Source: Paraescarpia echinospica (taxonomy: Eukaryota; Annelida; Polychaeta; Sabellida; Siboglinidae). Taken from it: a stretch of DNA of 64,000 nt. A program made the position numbers and the translations under genes. This document shows positions 1 through 12,200 of this stretch, one piece after another (within the stretch, counting starts at the first letter, position 1; each line of letters starts with the position of its first letter). The stretch is from positions 76,744,291-76,808,290 of the forward strand of contig CM034531.1 in NCBI GenBank assembly GCA_020002185.1, in the 5' to 3' direction. The notes beneath the pieces are model-generated. The model was not told the DNA's origin. It ran no database searches and saw only the letters and a list, made by a program, of their open reading frames with translations.

Positions 1-345
1 TCCCCCGTCAGCTTCTCTACAGCGAGCTCTCTGAAGGCCGCAGGCACCAGGGACGTCCCCGCCAACCTCCAGTACAGTGGCATCCGTCCAAAAGAACTCG
101 AGATCGCAGCAGCTGACAAAAGTCAATGGCGAGCCCTCACCAGGACTGCCTGCTAGGCATGTGAGGAAAGACGCTGCCAACGCCTGCAAGACGCCATGGA
201 CAGACGACACCGGGCAGCAGGATCGTCAGCACCAGCCACAACGGGCTTCCCTTGCCCGACTTGCAAGAGACTATGTACGTCTAGAATTGGCCTACGTAGC
301 CACTTGAGGACACACACCACATATGACAAGCATAGCATCGTCATC
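1..345 (+). pseudogene. 3' end of a non-LTR retrotransposon ORF2 with C-terminal C2H2 finger (fragment)
   Basis: Reading this strand with frame changes gives the tail of an endonuclease-reverse transcriptase polyprotein: an ELSEGRRHQGRPRQ stretch typical of the region after the RT thumb, then a basic Trp-containing stretch, and finally a C2H2 finger (C-P-T-C ... H-L-R-T-H) at about 255-320. This tail organisation is known from RTE-like and related LINEs of invertebrates. An in-frame TAG near 152 and a frame change near the start show that it is dead. The rest of the element lies off the left edge. The LINE call is fairly sure; the clade is a guess. Confidence 0.6.
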
Positions 346-521
346 GTCGGATACGACGGACTACCAACATGACCTGGAGCGCTACACCAGATATGACATC
401 TGTTCGTATGCGCAGTGCGAATTTCTCCCCTTGCATGGGCGATCTTGCTGCTTCGATTGACACATATTACAGCGGAATGTGTTTAAATTCTTCCCTTCCT
501 CGCTCCATCCCACTTCCATCC

Positions 522-630
<109 letters not shown>

Positions 631-639
631 ACACACACA

Positions 640-2169
640 TACATATATTCTCTAGTCATGTAGCATACCAGTAATTACAGCAGTTTTATAATATAATAAT
701 CTAACATATTTACAGTAATTAATGATCTTGAAACCCTGTAAATGATTTAATTAGGCAACTGCACTAGCTTCTTGCTACATATCGAATCAAATTTGAGATA
801 ACATATCGTGCCATATCAACACAAAACCACCGGTTGGTGATTCTCCTGTACTTTTCAAATATATCTAAGCAGCTCAAATCGTCTGTCGCACAATATCTAC
901 GTGTCGACGTCCAAATGTTACACGAAGTAAATAAGCAAAGCGTTGCGATAAATTTGATTGAAGGATAATTATAGAGAGAGTAACATAGTGATTCCACAAC
1001 GAAATTATGTCCCCGGATGACGGTGCAAATTTGATTTTGAATTGGCCATGAAACAACAGCCATACAAATACTGAGATTTATGGTTTACACATATCACGTT
1101 GGGCCTTGATCAGACTATATATCTCGCAGCTAGATCCGTTAAAGGCAGCCAGTCTCTTCCTCTACCCTGAATTTGCCAGCGTAATAATTTGTAAGAGGGA
1201 GTCTGAATATAGAACGTGGGAAAATGGGAAATTGTGTGACCAACAAAGGGTATTGCCGTTAACTCGGCCCGTCTCGGCATTATTGCCAATAAATCTAGTT
1301 TTGAAACTGCATGTTTCGTTTATCATTTGAACATGCTTCCGGGCGTATCTTCCAAATTGTAAACGTTGTTACGGGCTTACTAAACACAATTTCGCGGGCA
1401 ATATACCATCGACATAGTTGGTCTTAAGAACATTATATTAATTACTAACTAAAAAACATGGAACAGACTGCCGCCTTTTAAAGGTCATCCGTGCATTACG
1501 TCATGCTTAAGGGGTGGGGGTCAATAGGCAAGCGGGGCGAAGCATTACACGTGGTTGGGGCGTCTATGGATAAGCGTTACGTGACGATTTTTTGATACGT
1601 TGTCTGTCGAGCTGTTGGTATCATATATATATATATAGAGAGAGAGAGAGCATTAATAGTTTAGCCAGTTGTTTGCGTTGATTTCAAAACAGCAAGATTC
1701 TAGTGTGTCTTATTACTTTTAAAGACTTTTATGTATCTTACGTGCAAACAATATACCAATAGAGCCATGCAACGAATATATCATAAGTATTATAGATGTA
1801 TGCCTGACGGGGATCTTTGTGAAAACGAGCATATTTTAGGGGGTGTACGTGCTGGCGTGTCGAAGCGTGACAAGGGCTAGGCGGATCTAAAAATGTGCAC
1901 GAATAGAGTGACACAGAGATATTGAGAGAGGGGGAGGGATTTAGTTTTGACTAGTATCAACAAAATCCATACACATGCAGAATAGTATAAGTGCACATCG
2001 TAAATGGAGACTCTCTATGGCATTGCAGATGTCGCTATTGCGTGAGAGCCACATTACGTTTAATGTTGCGCTCCTCCTTGTTCCCTGCCGTGCAGGGGTG
2101 ATGGTCAGGTACAGTATTGCTGAACCACTCGCTGTGTTTTTTTCCTTCCACAGTTTTATGTCATAACAC
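640..2169. other. No gene recognised
   Basis: Unique-looking AT-rich sequence with short AT and GA runs (for example 1625-1650). I see no coding signal, RNA gene or terminal repeat that I can support. Confidence 0.5.
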
Positions 2170-3060
2170 CCTCTCTCAATCTTTCATCCTCCCCTGATCT
2201 TCTCATGTCCCTCCTCAGGCAGTCCTCCTATCTCAGCTGTGGACTTCCCCTTTTTCTGTGTCCGTTATGTTGTTCCGCTTCTGCACTCTGCCATTTTTGC
2301 GGCATCCATCCCTGTCAAGTGGCCTGCCCATCTCATCCGGCTTCTCAATAATCCTCTTGTTACGCTGCATTGCATACCAACCTATTTTCTCAGGTCATTC
2401 GTCCTTATTCTGTCTACCCTCTTTGTTCTTGTTATTCTTCTAACCCGGTTGTTCTCACAGACTTGCAACTTCTGTTGTTGTTGTTGTTCTGTCAGCGCCA
2501 CTGTCTCCAGACAATATGGGCATACACTCACAGGACTTTCCCTTTCAGCTCTTTCGAGATATTTCTGTTCATCATGACTCCCTCTACCCTTCTCCACGTA
2601 TTCGCTCATGCTTGTATTCAACGTCGCACTCCGACCTCTGAACGCCCATCCGCCGCAACTATTCCTCCAAGGTACACAAAGCCGTCCACTTTCTTAATTT
2701 CCATTCCATCCAATTTGATGTCCAATTCCTCTCTGTGTTGTCCAACCCACATAGTTTCTGTCTTCTCCAGGCTCATTCTCAGTCCCTATTTCTTGAACAC
2801 CCTGACCCGTTCCTCAAACATGTCTTGTAGCTCTTATTTGTTTTCTCCTACAATGGCCAGATCGTCTGCTTATATAATCTATCTGAGAACATCCTTCGTG
2901 CTGATCTTCCTGCTGATTCGTTCCATCACTATGATAAATAGTAATGGGCTTAGGACACTTCCTTGCCTCAAACCGATGTTAACTGAAACCCTTCCGACAT
3001 CCCAGATTCAGCCACAACTCTTCGTGTAGTTCTTTCATACATTGCTGTCATCATCCTGGC
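2170..3060 (-). pseudogene. LINE reverse transcriptase fragment (degenerate)
   Basis: The minus strand reads, with stops and frame changes, through the RT palm: a GSVLSPLLF motif near 2950, an IYADDLAI catalytic box (YADD) near 2870, a FKK.GLRMSLEKTETMWVG stretch near 2790, then FVYLGG near 2670. This order matches the C-terminal half of a LINE RT; the LSPLLF and YLGG forms resemble RTE- or R2-like families more than the CR1-type copies elsewhere in the window. No endonuclease half is seen upstream on the minus strand. The stops after the YADD box and after KK show it is inactive. Confidence 0.65.
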
Positions 3061-4157
3061 TTCTGCTTCTGACACTCCCATCCATCTCACTGTTGCTATC
3101 ACCACATCGGTTGGGACTTGTTGAATACAGACAAATAAAACAAATCATATTGAGAATCTAATTTACAATGTGTTCGCCTACCTAAACAGGATATAAGAAG
3201 AACATTTATTATTATGACGAAACAGATATGGCGCAGCAGGAACACGTCGAGTGAAAACATACGCATACATACATGCATGCCTAGAAATATATACATACGC
3301 ATATACAATCATAATTATATATCCACAAACACATACATGTGTAATTTGCAATTTAATACAAATAGTACACACAGACACAGTGAGAGTGTAACACTGAAAA
3401 CAAAATCTAGGTATTAGTTGTAGTTTGCACGGGGATGGGGCAATTAACTTCAAGAGTTAATTAATAAAAGTAATATAAAAAATTTCTCAAGTAAATTAAA
3501 TTACATTATCTTATTAAAATTAAATTAAATTACAAATTATCGAAATTATCTTTGATTCAATAAACATCAAATAAATAAACAATTATAATACAAAAAAGAA
3601 TCCACTACTTGCAAAGAGGAAAAAGGGGTATTCGCACCAGCAACAAGGCAAGCAACCTAATGATGCATATCTACAATGGACACAATGTTTCTACAACATG
3701 AAAGCGCATTTCGAGAATTTCAGTTAAGTATTGTACTGCCGCATTTCGTTCATATTTCACATTTATCCCTTGGTATTTTGTCAGTATTCTTCCGTAGTAC
3801 AGCCTGTGTCCTCATTCACAGTTCACCAAGGTCAATCCCCGACTTACGCAGGCTGAACATTGCGACAGCCAATTGTCTCGAACTAACTAATAGCTTTCGT
3901 TTATATTGGTTGGGTCACTGGCTGTATCTAATGTGCAATATAATCACCAAAGCTAATGCTCAACATAATGTTCAATAAAACAATTTTTCTCTTCAAGAAA
4001 AGTTAATTAGTTAAATTAAACATTTTTTTCAGAAAGCTAATTAATTAAATCAAATTAAGTTAATTGAATGACCCGCGCTTGATGTTTGTGTGTGTACGTG
4101 CGTGCGTACGTGCGTGTGGTTGAAACTATTGACAATGTTTGTTCAGTCCAACCGTAC
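3061..4157. other. No gene recognised; AT-rich
   Basis: Low-complexity AT-rich sequence, with repeated ATTAAATTAAATTA-type runs near 3480-3550. I looked for further exons of the second P450 copy on the minus strand and found none. Confidence 0.5.
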
Positions 4158-4523
4158 CTTTGCCTTTGTTCGTGTAGTTCACTAGCGAAAGGAAGGTAGG
4201 TCTGTTGCAGAAATACTCCGCCATGTCAACAAGCGCCTCACGGATCACATCGTACCCCGTCAACACGATCATGTGTCCAACGGGTCCGACGCGCAGGTGA
4301 AGAATCTCACCATATGGCTTCGATAGTTCCATCAACGTCAGATACAGTTGATCGTTGTTCAAGAAGACGCCAGCGTTGCCGATGTGCGGCCTTGACATGG
4401 GACCTAGCGGCCAGTTGATCGATCTACCGGACGTGCTCAATAGCCAGAGACCACATAGGAAGACAACTAGAATATTAACAGGGTCGACGCGTCGACGTAT
4501 TCAACCCACGTGGGCAAAGCCAG
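4158..4523 (-). pseudogene. Cytochrome P450 (CYP2 clan) exon 1, second copy, damaged
   Basis: This minus-strand block is the counterpart of exon 1 of the complete P450 gene (28753-29125). It keeps the WVEYVD segment, a membrane-anchor-like stretch, the INWPLGP hinge (PPGP in the intact copy), the GEILHLRVGP strand and the same splice donor (AAAG|GTACGG). Three differences matter. The start codon is CTG at 4521-4523 instead of ATG. One nucleotide is missing in the anchor region near 4470, which shifts the frame. Two codons are missing before the hinge. Together these make a normal product unlikely. It lies downstream of the last exon of the complete gene on the same strand, so it is the 5' end of a separate tandem copy whose other exons are absent or beyond the left edge. 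Confidence 0.8.
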
Positions 4524-6045
4524 TACGAAGAAAAAAACATCAAGTGATAACCGTGTCACAATAGTCACTGACAGCTCCAGTAGAACTTAAATAGAGAGTG
4601 TTCAAAGTGGGCTACCAGGCGGGACCGGTCCATAAATAGGCATGTTTCTGACAGAGTAGTCTACATACTTACATTCTTAAACATCTACGATGAGAGATAA
4701 ACCAAAATAATTATGGAGTACGGACACCATGCAAATGCAAAAGAATTTTACAACAGGCAAAAAGCTTGAATTATTAGTTCAAGTTTGTTTCCATGAGGAT
4801 GGAAGAACCCCGTTTCTAAAATGATACTAATGTTGCCAAACAAACCATTTCAGTTATAGATGTTATCTTGATTAACTGTACAAAGGTCCTGTACAATAAT
4901 AATAATAACCTGATCTGTTGACAAAGCCTTGGAACCTTGAAGCAATGTTACAGTAATGTTGTTTAAGAACTGCAGCATTGCAGAACCAACCAACACTAAA
5001 TCAGCCTCAAATAGGCTGGTTGTCTTTACACCCGTAGAGCGTCAGTCGCAATATGAAGTAACCTATTAGAGTGCAATCTCACCATCAATATACCTTTCGT
5101 ATTGATATATGCACAGAAAGTCAGAACCCAGATAGTACAAACTGTTCGTCGTAACACATGTTTTTATCACAATAAAGCAGTTCACGTAGCCATAAATTCA
5201 AAAAAATACCATACAGTATATTAGTCCACAAACTCAGATAGGACGGCAATACCGGCCCAGTAGCAACAAGGGCAGAACACATAATCACCGGAACGTTCGA
5301 CCAATCATCCATAGAACAGCATCAACATGAAACAGAGTTATTTCTGCAGTACCACAGGGAGCAGACCTGTGGTAAATTATGTTATCTTAATTTGTCAGAT
5401 AACCTTTGTTCACGGGTAGGCATATTTTCAAATGATTGCCTCCGATTTACACGAGTCACAGTAGACTAATACACATCACTTCTAAAAAACTATCTGGCTC
5501 ATTACATTAAGTCAGTGCAGAAGTTTTATAATGACGCCTATATATACAAAATATTTACTTTTTATGTGGGCAACAATTAAAATATGTTGAATTATACTGC
5601 TACATCGGCATATAACTATTAAACACACCAAAGTGGACAGCTACATGTCTAGCACAACAAATACTCGGCGTTACCGGGAGTTGTTTAAAATTAATAAATG
5701 CACTACCTCATCATGTTAGTAATCAGAACCAGTTGGTTCAATACTGGACTGCGAACCAGCATCGTGTGGTCCCCACTGCCGAAACAACATCAGAACACTA
5801 GAACGAATGAAAAGAAGCAAATAGATTATGCAAACACGGATACTCCAGAGATATGGTAATCCAACTCCGTACAGACCTTGGATGAGGAATACATTATACA
5901 AGAAAATAGTCAAAATAATCAACACATCATATAAAATTGAACATGCTCTAATAAATGTCTCACTAGACATAACAACACATCGCATCCAATACACTAAATG
6001 CGAATTAAATGTCATGGAAGCAATAGTGTGAACACATGGGTGTCT
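4524..6045. other. Spacer between P450 copies, no gene recognised
   Basis: Between the damaged exon 1 and the last exon of the complete P450. No coding match seen. It holds the 3' flank of the complete gene and the upstream flank of the damaged copy. Confidence 0.5.
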
Positions 6046-6224
6046 TCAAGTTCTGGAGGCAATCAGCTCATACTTGTGTGGATGTCTTGACATTCCAAGT
6101 GTCCCTTCGATAGACGGTGGACTGATGGCATCCACCATGCGGAATTCGAACCGTTGCAGCAACGTCGTAATGAACAAGAACATCTCCATCTTGGCAAGCG
6201 TTTCTCCCATACACATGCGATATC
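6046..6224 (-). CDS. P450 exon 8 (haem Cys and C-terminus)
   Basis: Acceptor ATTCCAG, stop TGA at 6046-6048. Completes the haem-binding loop (YRMCMGE, Cys 446) and the C-terminal helices. Confidence 0.93.
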
Positions 6225-9200
6225 CTGGAATATTGCAAATAATGCAAGTACAAATATATATATATATATATATGGAATATATATATATATATTCCATATA
6301 TATATATATATATGACAAAAAAAACCCGAAAGAAGGAAACAGTTCCACCTGGTCTACTGTAAAAACAATGCTTGCAGAATAATTATTTCGGTTTTACCAC
6401 TAAATGCCATCTAGCGATAGTCGTCTGAGGAATTTTGCTCAAACCGAGCGAGCGTTACGAGAAAAAGATAAACTGACTACGAAGTACATAATAAGAATAA
6501 TGATTTCAACCATCCAGTCTCATGAACACAATCATACGTTTTTAGAATTCAATTTGTACACATCTTTTTTCAAGGATAAAGATCACGCACACACACGCGC
6601 GCGCACATCACGCACGCACGGCGGTTAGGGTTATCGCAATATCTATCATGTTAGGAAGTGTTACATCATGTGTAATATAAAACAACTATTAAGGAATCCT
6701 CATACGAAAAAATTTACGATCAATATAGATCACACACCAACACTGAAGGGCATGAAAGCCGGGTTCGTCTTCGACATGTTTTTCTCGTCCAACCAACGGT
6801 CAGGGTTGAACACGAACGGATCTTTCCATATCGCCGGGTCCATGTGACTCTGGTAGAGATTTGCTATGACCAGTGTATCTTTGGGCAGATCGTAGCCTCT
6901 GAATGTGATCGGCTCGCATACCACGTGGGGAATACCTATTGCGCCTGAAATGTGTGCACACAAATAATCAATTAGGTCGGTTAACAAGAAAGGGATAATA
7001 GTCTTTCTTCGTTGGTGGTTAGGTATATGTGGAGAGCTATTGGAAGAAAGAAATTAGCGACACACAGTTGAAATGATGAAAATGTGGTATCGTGAAAATT
7101 TAGGGTTGTGGTCGATATATCTTGAGTGATCTATCTTCCCCAATGGGGTCTCGTTTATGGGACATGCATTTGTGTATTGGAGCCGGCCAGCAGCACAAAG
7201 TGCAGACCACGAGTGATCGAAAGGTGCGAGAGGGGGTATTCATCTGCAATTTTTTTGCGTATCCGCATAAACATGGCGCTAACAAATGTGTTTTCTGAAG
7301 TATATTTTTAAATCTCTGTGCCAGCCGGCACCGGATCCCGAGTTTGCGACGAACATTACGTATTTGTAAGTAAAACATTAGCTCTCAACGAGTGCGACGT
7401 TTCCCGCCTAACAAATAGACGTTGAATGTTTGATGGTAAACAGCAGTAGTAAGCTTTGTACATAAATAATAACGTTTTCAGTTCTATAACGTCTCGAAAT
7501 TTTAAGACATGTAATTGTTAAAAAAAGTGCATTCGTGTGATCCAAACGCTTGGCACCATACATAATGCAGATAACTGTTTTTGTAGTAAGAAAATACCAT
7601 TAATATTTGTCGGATATGTATTACCCCATATTTCTACACAGTATGTTAAATAAGGCGAAAACAGTGAATAATATAGAATATACATACTATTTCTGTTAAG
7701 CAGATAACATGTATATATTATAACTGTGCTTTTTGGAAAGCTTTGATTTTACGTATTTAATATGAACATTCCAATTAAGTAAGTTATCAACATACACCCC
7801 CAAATTTTTTACAACTTGTCCTCTTTCAGTGTTAACATTCCTTATACTTATAACGACATCGATTTTAAGCATACGATTTCCAAATAACATATGATTGGTT
7901 TTAGAACTGTTTAATGTTCACCTATTTACTGCAAACCAAGTAGACATTTTGTCCAGTACGCTACACGTATCATCGTATCTTTTGATATCGCTATCTGCAC
8001 AAAAATTTTCGGATCATCTGCAAAGAGAATATTTTACAAGCTTAGATATGTTGCACATATCATTAACCTACAATATAAACAGATGGGGGCCTAAAATCGA
8101 CACACCACATGATACATTGTGTACAGCAGACTTACATTTGTCAAATGACACAACTTGCCTTCTGTTTTCTAGATAACTGTTTAACCACTTACATGCCACT
8201 CGGCGGATAACAAGAAATTCCATTTTTTTACATAATAATTGGTGAGCAATTATTTTTAAAATCTATGAAGACACCTACACATATTGATTTTGGCTCAACA
8301 AATTGTGTTTAATAATAAAACTATCTAAGCGAGAATTAAATAATTTTCTAACATTTTTGAGAATTGTGGCAGCAATGAAATAGGTATATTGCAGGCATTC
8401 TTATCTCCAGACTTGAAAAGTGGGACAACGTTTGCAATTTTCATTTTTTTCGGGGAATATTCCAGTGCTGAAAGATAGGTTACAAATACAAGTAATAGGT
8501 TTTGCAATATATTAATTACCTTTTTGATCTAATTCATATTTGTATCTTCATAATCAGTTGATGTTTTACTTTCCCATAGTTTTACAACTCTGATTACCTC
8601 CTCTTCATTAACTGGAGTTAAAAATAAATTATGTTTTTTTCTATTGTTTAAATAGTGATAAATTTAAACATTTGCAGGTACAGTTATATCCTTTTACAAT
8701 TTCAGGCTGATGTTAGTAAAACAATTGTTGAACATATCTGCCATATCCTTTTTATTACTACCCGTTACACCATTATTAACAAGATGGTCGGGGAAGTGGT
8801 TTCTTGAATGAGTTGTTCCCATTACATTTTAAAATATTTTTCAAGTACCAGCAATATAATTTCTTTTCTCTTCAGAAAGACTGTTAAAATACTGTTTTAG
8901 CAGATCTTAGAATATTAGTTAATATATTTTTTATATGTTTTATACCTGGTTTCGGAATTAATTGATGTACATGATAAAATTGTTTTAAATAATTTGTTTT
9001 TCTTTATACATGCATTCTCCAGTCCTTTGGTAAACCATGCGTTTTTTAAATTCAACTTAGCTACTTTAGGCTGGCTATGTTTATTGTACAATTTTGTAAA
9101 TGTTTGTAGAACGTAGTAGTCATATGCTAGATTAACATCTTCACTATTTACAACAGTATTGTTTCAGATGGGTTATCAGACCACCATACTGTCATTGCTA

Positions 9201-12200
9201 ATATTTATGTTTCCATAACCCCATTAGAGTCGAAACACAATGTGTCTTACAGAGCCATTCACAGGTTTGACATTGCAGCTTTAATGGCTGATAGCATTAA
9301 ATCCAATCTTATCACAGATCCAAAAGAACATATATCTGACTTATATAAACAGTACTGTCAAGTACTCAATGCATTACTTAACAAACAAGCACCTATAAAA
9401 TCCAAATGTGTGTCAGAAAGGCCACTGGCTCCATGGATGACTTCCAAAATTATACTATCTAAAAGGCGCCGTCGTTATTTAGAGCGTGTATGGCACAAAT
9501 CGCGCTCGTCTTTAGACAGGTCGCGCTATTCTAAGCAATGTCACCTCTGTACCAGACAAATGGCCAAAGCTAAATCAAATCAAATTATTATACAAATATG
9601 GTCACAAATAAGTCTGATAACCCGCGTCAGTTATGGAACTGCATCAATAACATTCTACATAGACGGCCTACTCCATCGCTACCTGATCATGTGTCAATTA
9701 AGTCTCGATGTGGTTCGTTCTCTCGTCATTTTAAGAATAAAATCAGTATTGTTCGTTCTGCTTTCCCACGTCTTTAAGTAATGTCAATGTGGACTTTCCA
9801 CAAGTAAATTCTCTACTTGTATCATTTGAACCTGCAACAGTTGATGAAGTTAGGAACAAATTATGTCCTCCCCAAAGAAATCTTGTGCATTGATCCATTT
9901 CCAAAAATACTGCTAAAAGCATGTCTCCATACACTAATTGGACCTATAACAAATATTATAAATGCACCACTTTGCTCTGGCTGTTTTCCTGGTGATTTCA
10001 AATACGCCCATGTCACACCACTTCTTAAGAAGTCATCTCTGCCAAAATAAGACCTAAACAGTTATAGACCTATTTCTCACCTCAGCTTTATTTCCAAAAT
10101 ATTAGAATAGGTTGTAGCAAGTCGTCTAAGGTCTCACATTAGCACAAATGCCTTAACTAATGTATTACAATCAGCATATAGACAGTTCCATTCAACAGAG
10201 ACTGCCCTCTTATCTTTATGCTGATGATACTCAGATCTATATTTTGTTGGCCACCCCGAATACAAATCGTTCCCTTAATCAACTTAGTGATTGCCTTCGA
10301 TATATCTTCCACTGGATGACTGACAGCAAGTTGAAATTAAATGCAAATAAAACTTAATTGATAATTATTGGTACTCTAATGCAGCGTAGTACACTTGATG
10401 GTTTTTTCCCTACACGTATTTTGAATCAGTATATCATGCCAGCAACCTTGGTGCGGAATCTAGGAGTGATCTTTGATAGTAAATTCAATTTGCGATAACA
10501 CATAGCTCAAACGTGTCACTGCTGTTTTTATCATCTTCGTGATCTTTGCCGTATTCGCAGGTAAATGACATTTTCTGTTGCTAAACCTATTGCAACAGCG
10601 CTTGTTAGCAGCAGACTTGACTATTGCAATTCCCTCCTTTATAATATCGCTACCAAGGATATCACAAAACTTCAGCGTGCCCAAAATTGTCTAGCAAGTA
10701 TAGTTACAAGATTTCCTCGTTTTTCTCGCTGTGTACCATTTTTGAAGTATTTGCATAGGCTTCCTGTACAATATTGTATATTTAAGATCTGTACCATTAC
10801 ATATCAGCACTGTCCAGTAAGCAACCATCTTATTTGCATTCACTGCTTACTCCTGTAAGAAAACCTATCCAGCTTCGATCATCTAGTTTTGACCTACTTT
10901 TTGTTCCTAGAGTCACCACTAACATTGGAACTAGGACTTTTTCTGTTGCTGCACCAACTCTTTGGAATATGCTCCCTCTTAGCGTTAGATCAGTTGAAAA
11001 TATTACAAAATTCTGTCGTCATTTAAAAACTTATCTTTACAACCTTGCTTATCCACCGTAGCTCCCTAGCGCCTTGACCCATCTGTTGGTAACTGGAATA
11101 CTGCTTATGGATTTTGAGATTAACCGATCCTTTTGTTTTTATGCACCTCTGAGCTTGGTTTCCAAGGATTTAGGCGCAATAGAAGTTATCTTAATATTAT
11201 TGTTATTAACTCAGTTTTCAACGCGTTGATGCTTTCATGACTAATGTGAGGTACACATTTGTTTGAAGAACAACTTATATTATTTTTTATATTACATTTG
11301 CACAAAGCAAATATAGGGAGATGATCGCTAATATAATTTACTAACAGTCCACTGTCAATTTTGCATTCAAGTTCTGAAGTAAAGATATTGTTTATTAATT
11401 GCAGAGGTAGAAGTAATTCTACTTGGTCTTCTAATTAAAGAGTAGAGACCAAGACTATAGCCTACATCAAATCAATACATTGTTTCGTACCACTGTGACT
11501 GTCGCTTTTAAACAAATCTGTGTTTAAATCACCACATAAGAATAATGCGTCTTTGCTACGTACACAATTATACAAATGTTCTACTGTGTCACTAAAACAT
11601 ATTAAATTGGAACCAGGGCACCTCTATGCACAACTGACTAATGTAGTCTTGTTTCTGTTAATTCTAAATTGAACAGTTGCGCATTCAAATACATCGTCAA
11701 CTACAGTCGACTTGGTTTCACACATTCGGCCGTTAAGCTCTTTCCTCTTTCTTAATATAAATGGCCACACCACCATCTTTTTTGTTATCCCTGACTATGT
11801 GAAAAGCGTCATCTAAATTATAAAAAGGAGTGGTGTCTTTGTTAAACCATGTCTCACTAATAGCTAAAATATCAAATTGTAATTTGATAGTTTAAGAAAA
11901 TAGTGAATTTCATAAAGACTAGCGCTTAGGCTTCTAGGATCGAAGTGTACCAAAGAGAGACAAACTTCGTTTTTTATATTTAGGTCATTATCAAATTGCT
12001 GGTCAGTATACTATTTACAGGATGTTATGATATCATTATAATAGTTATTCTCCAGATCGACGTCCGTCTCATAATTACATATATCATGTTCAGTATATTT
12101 AAAAGTCTCAAAGTTGTTCTCCATTACATCACAATTTGGTTTGGTAGAATTCATCATCAGAAAGATTAATAAAAGGTAGCAATACATGATCATTTGATGC

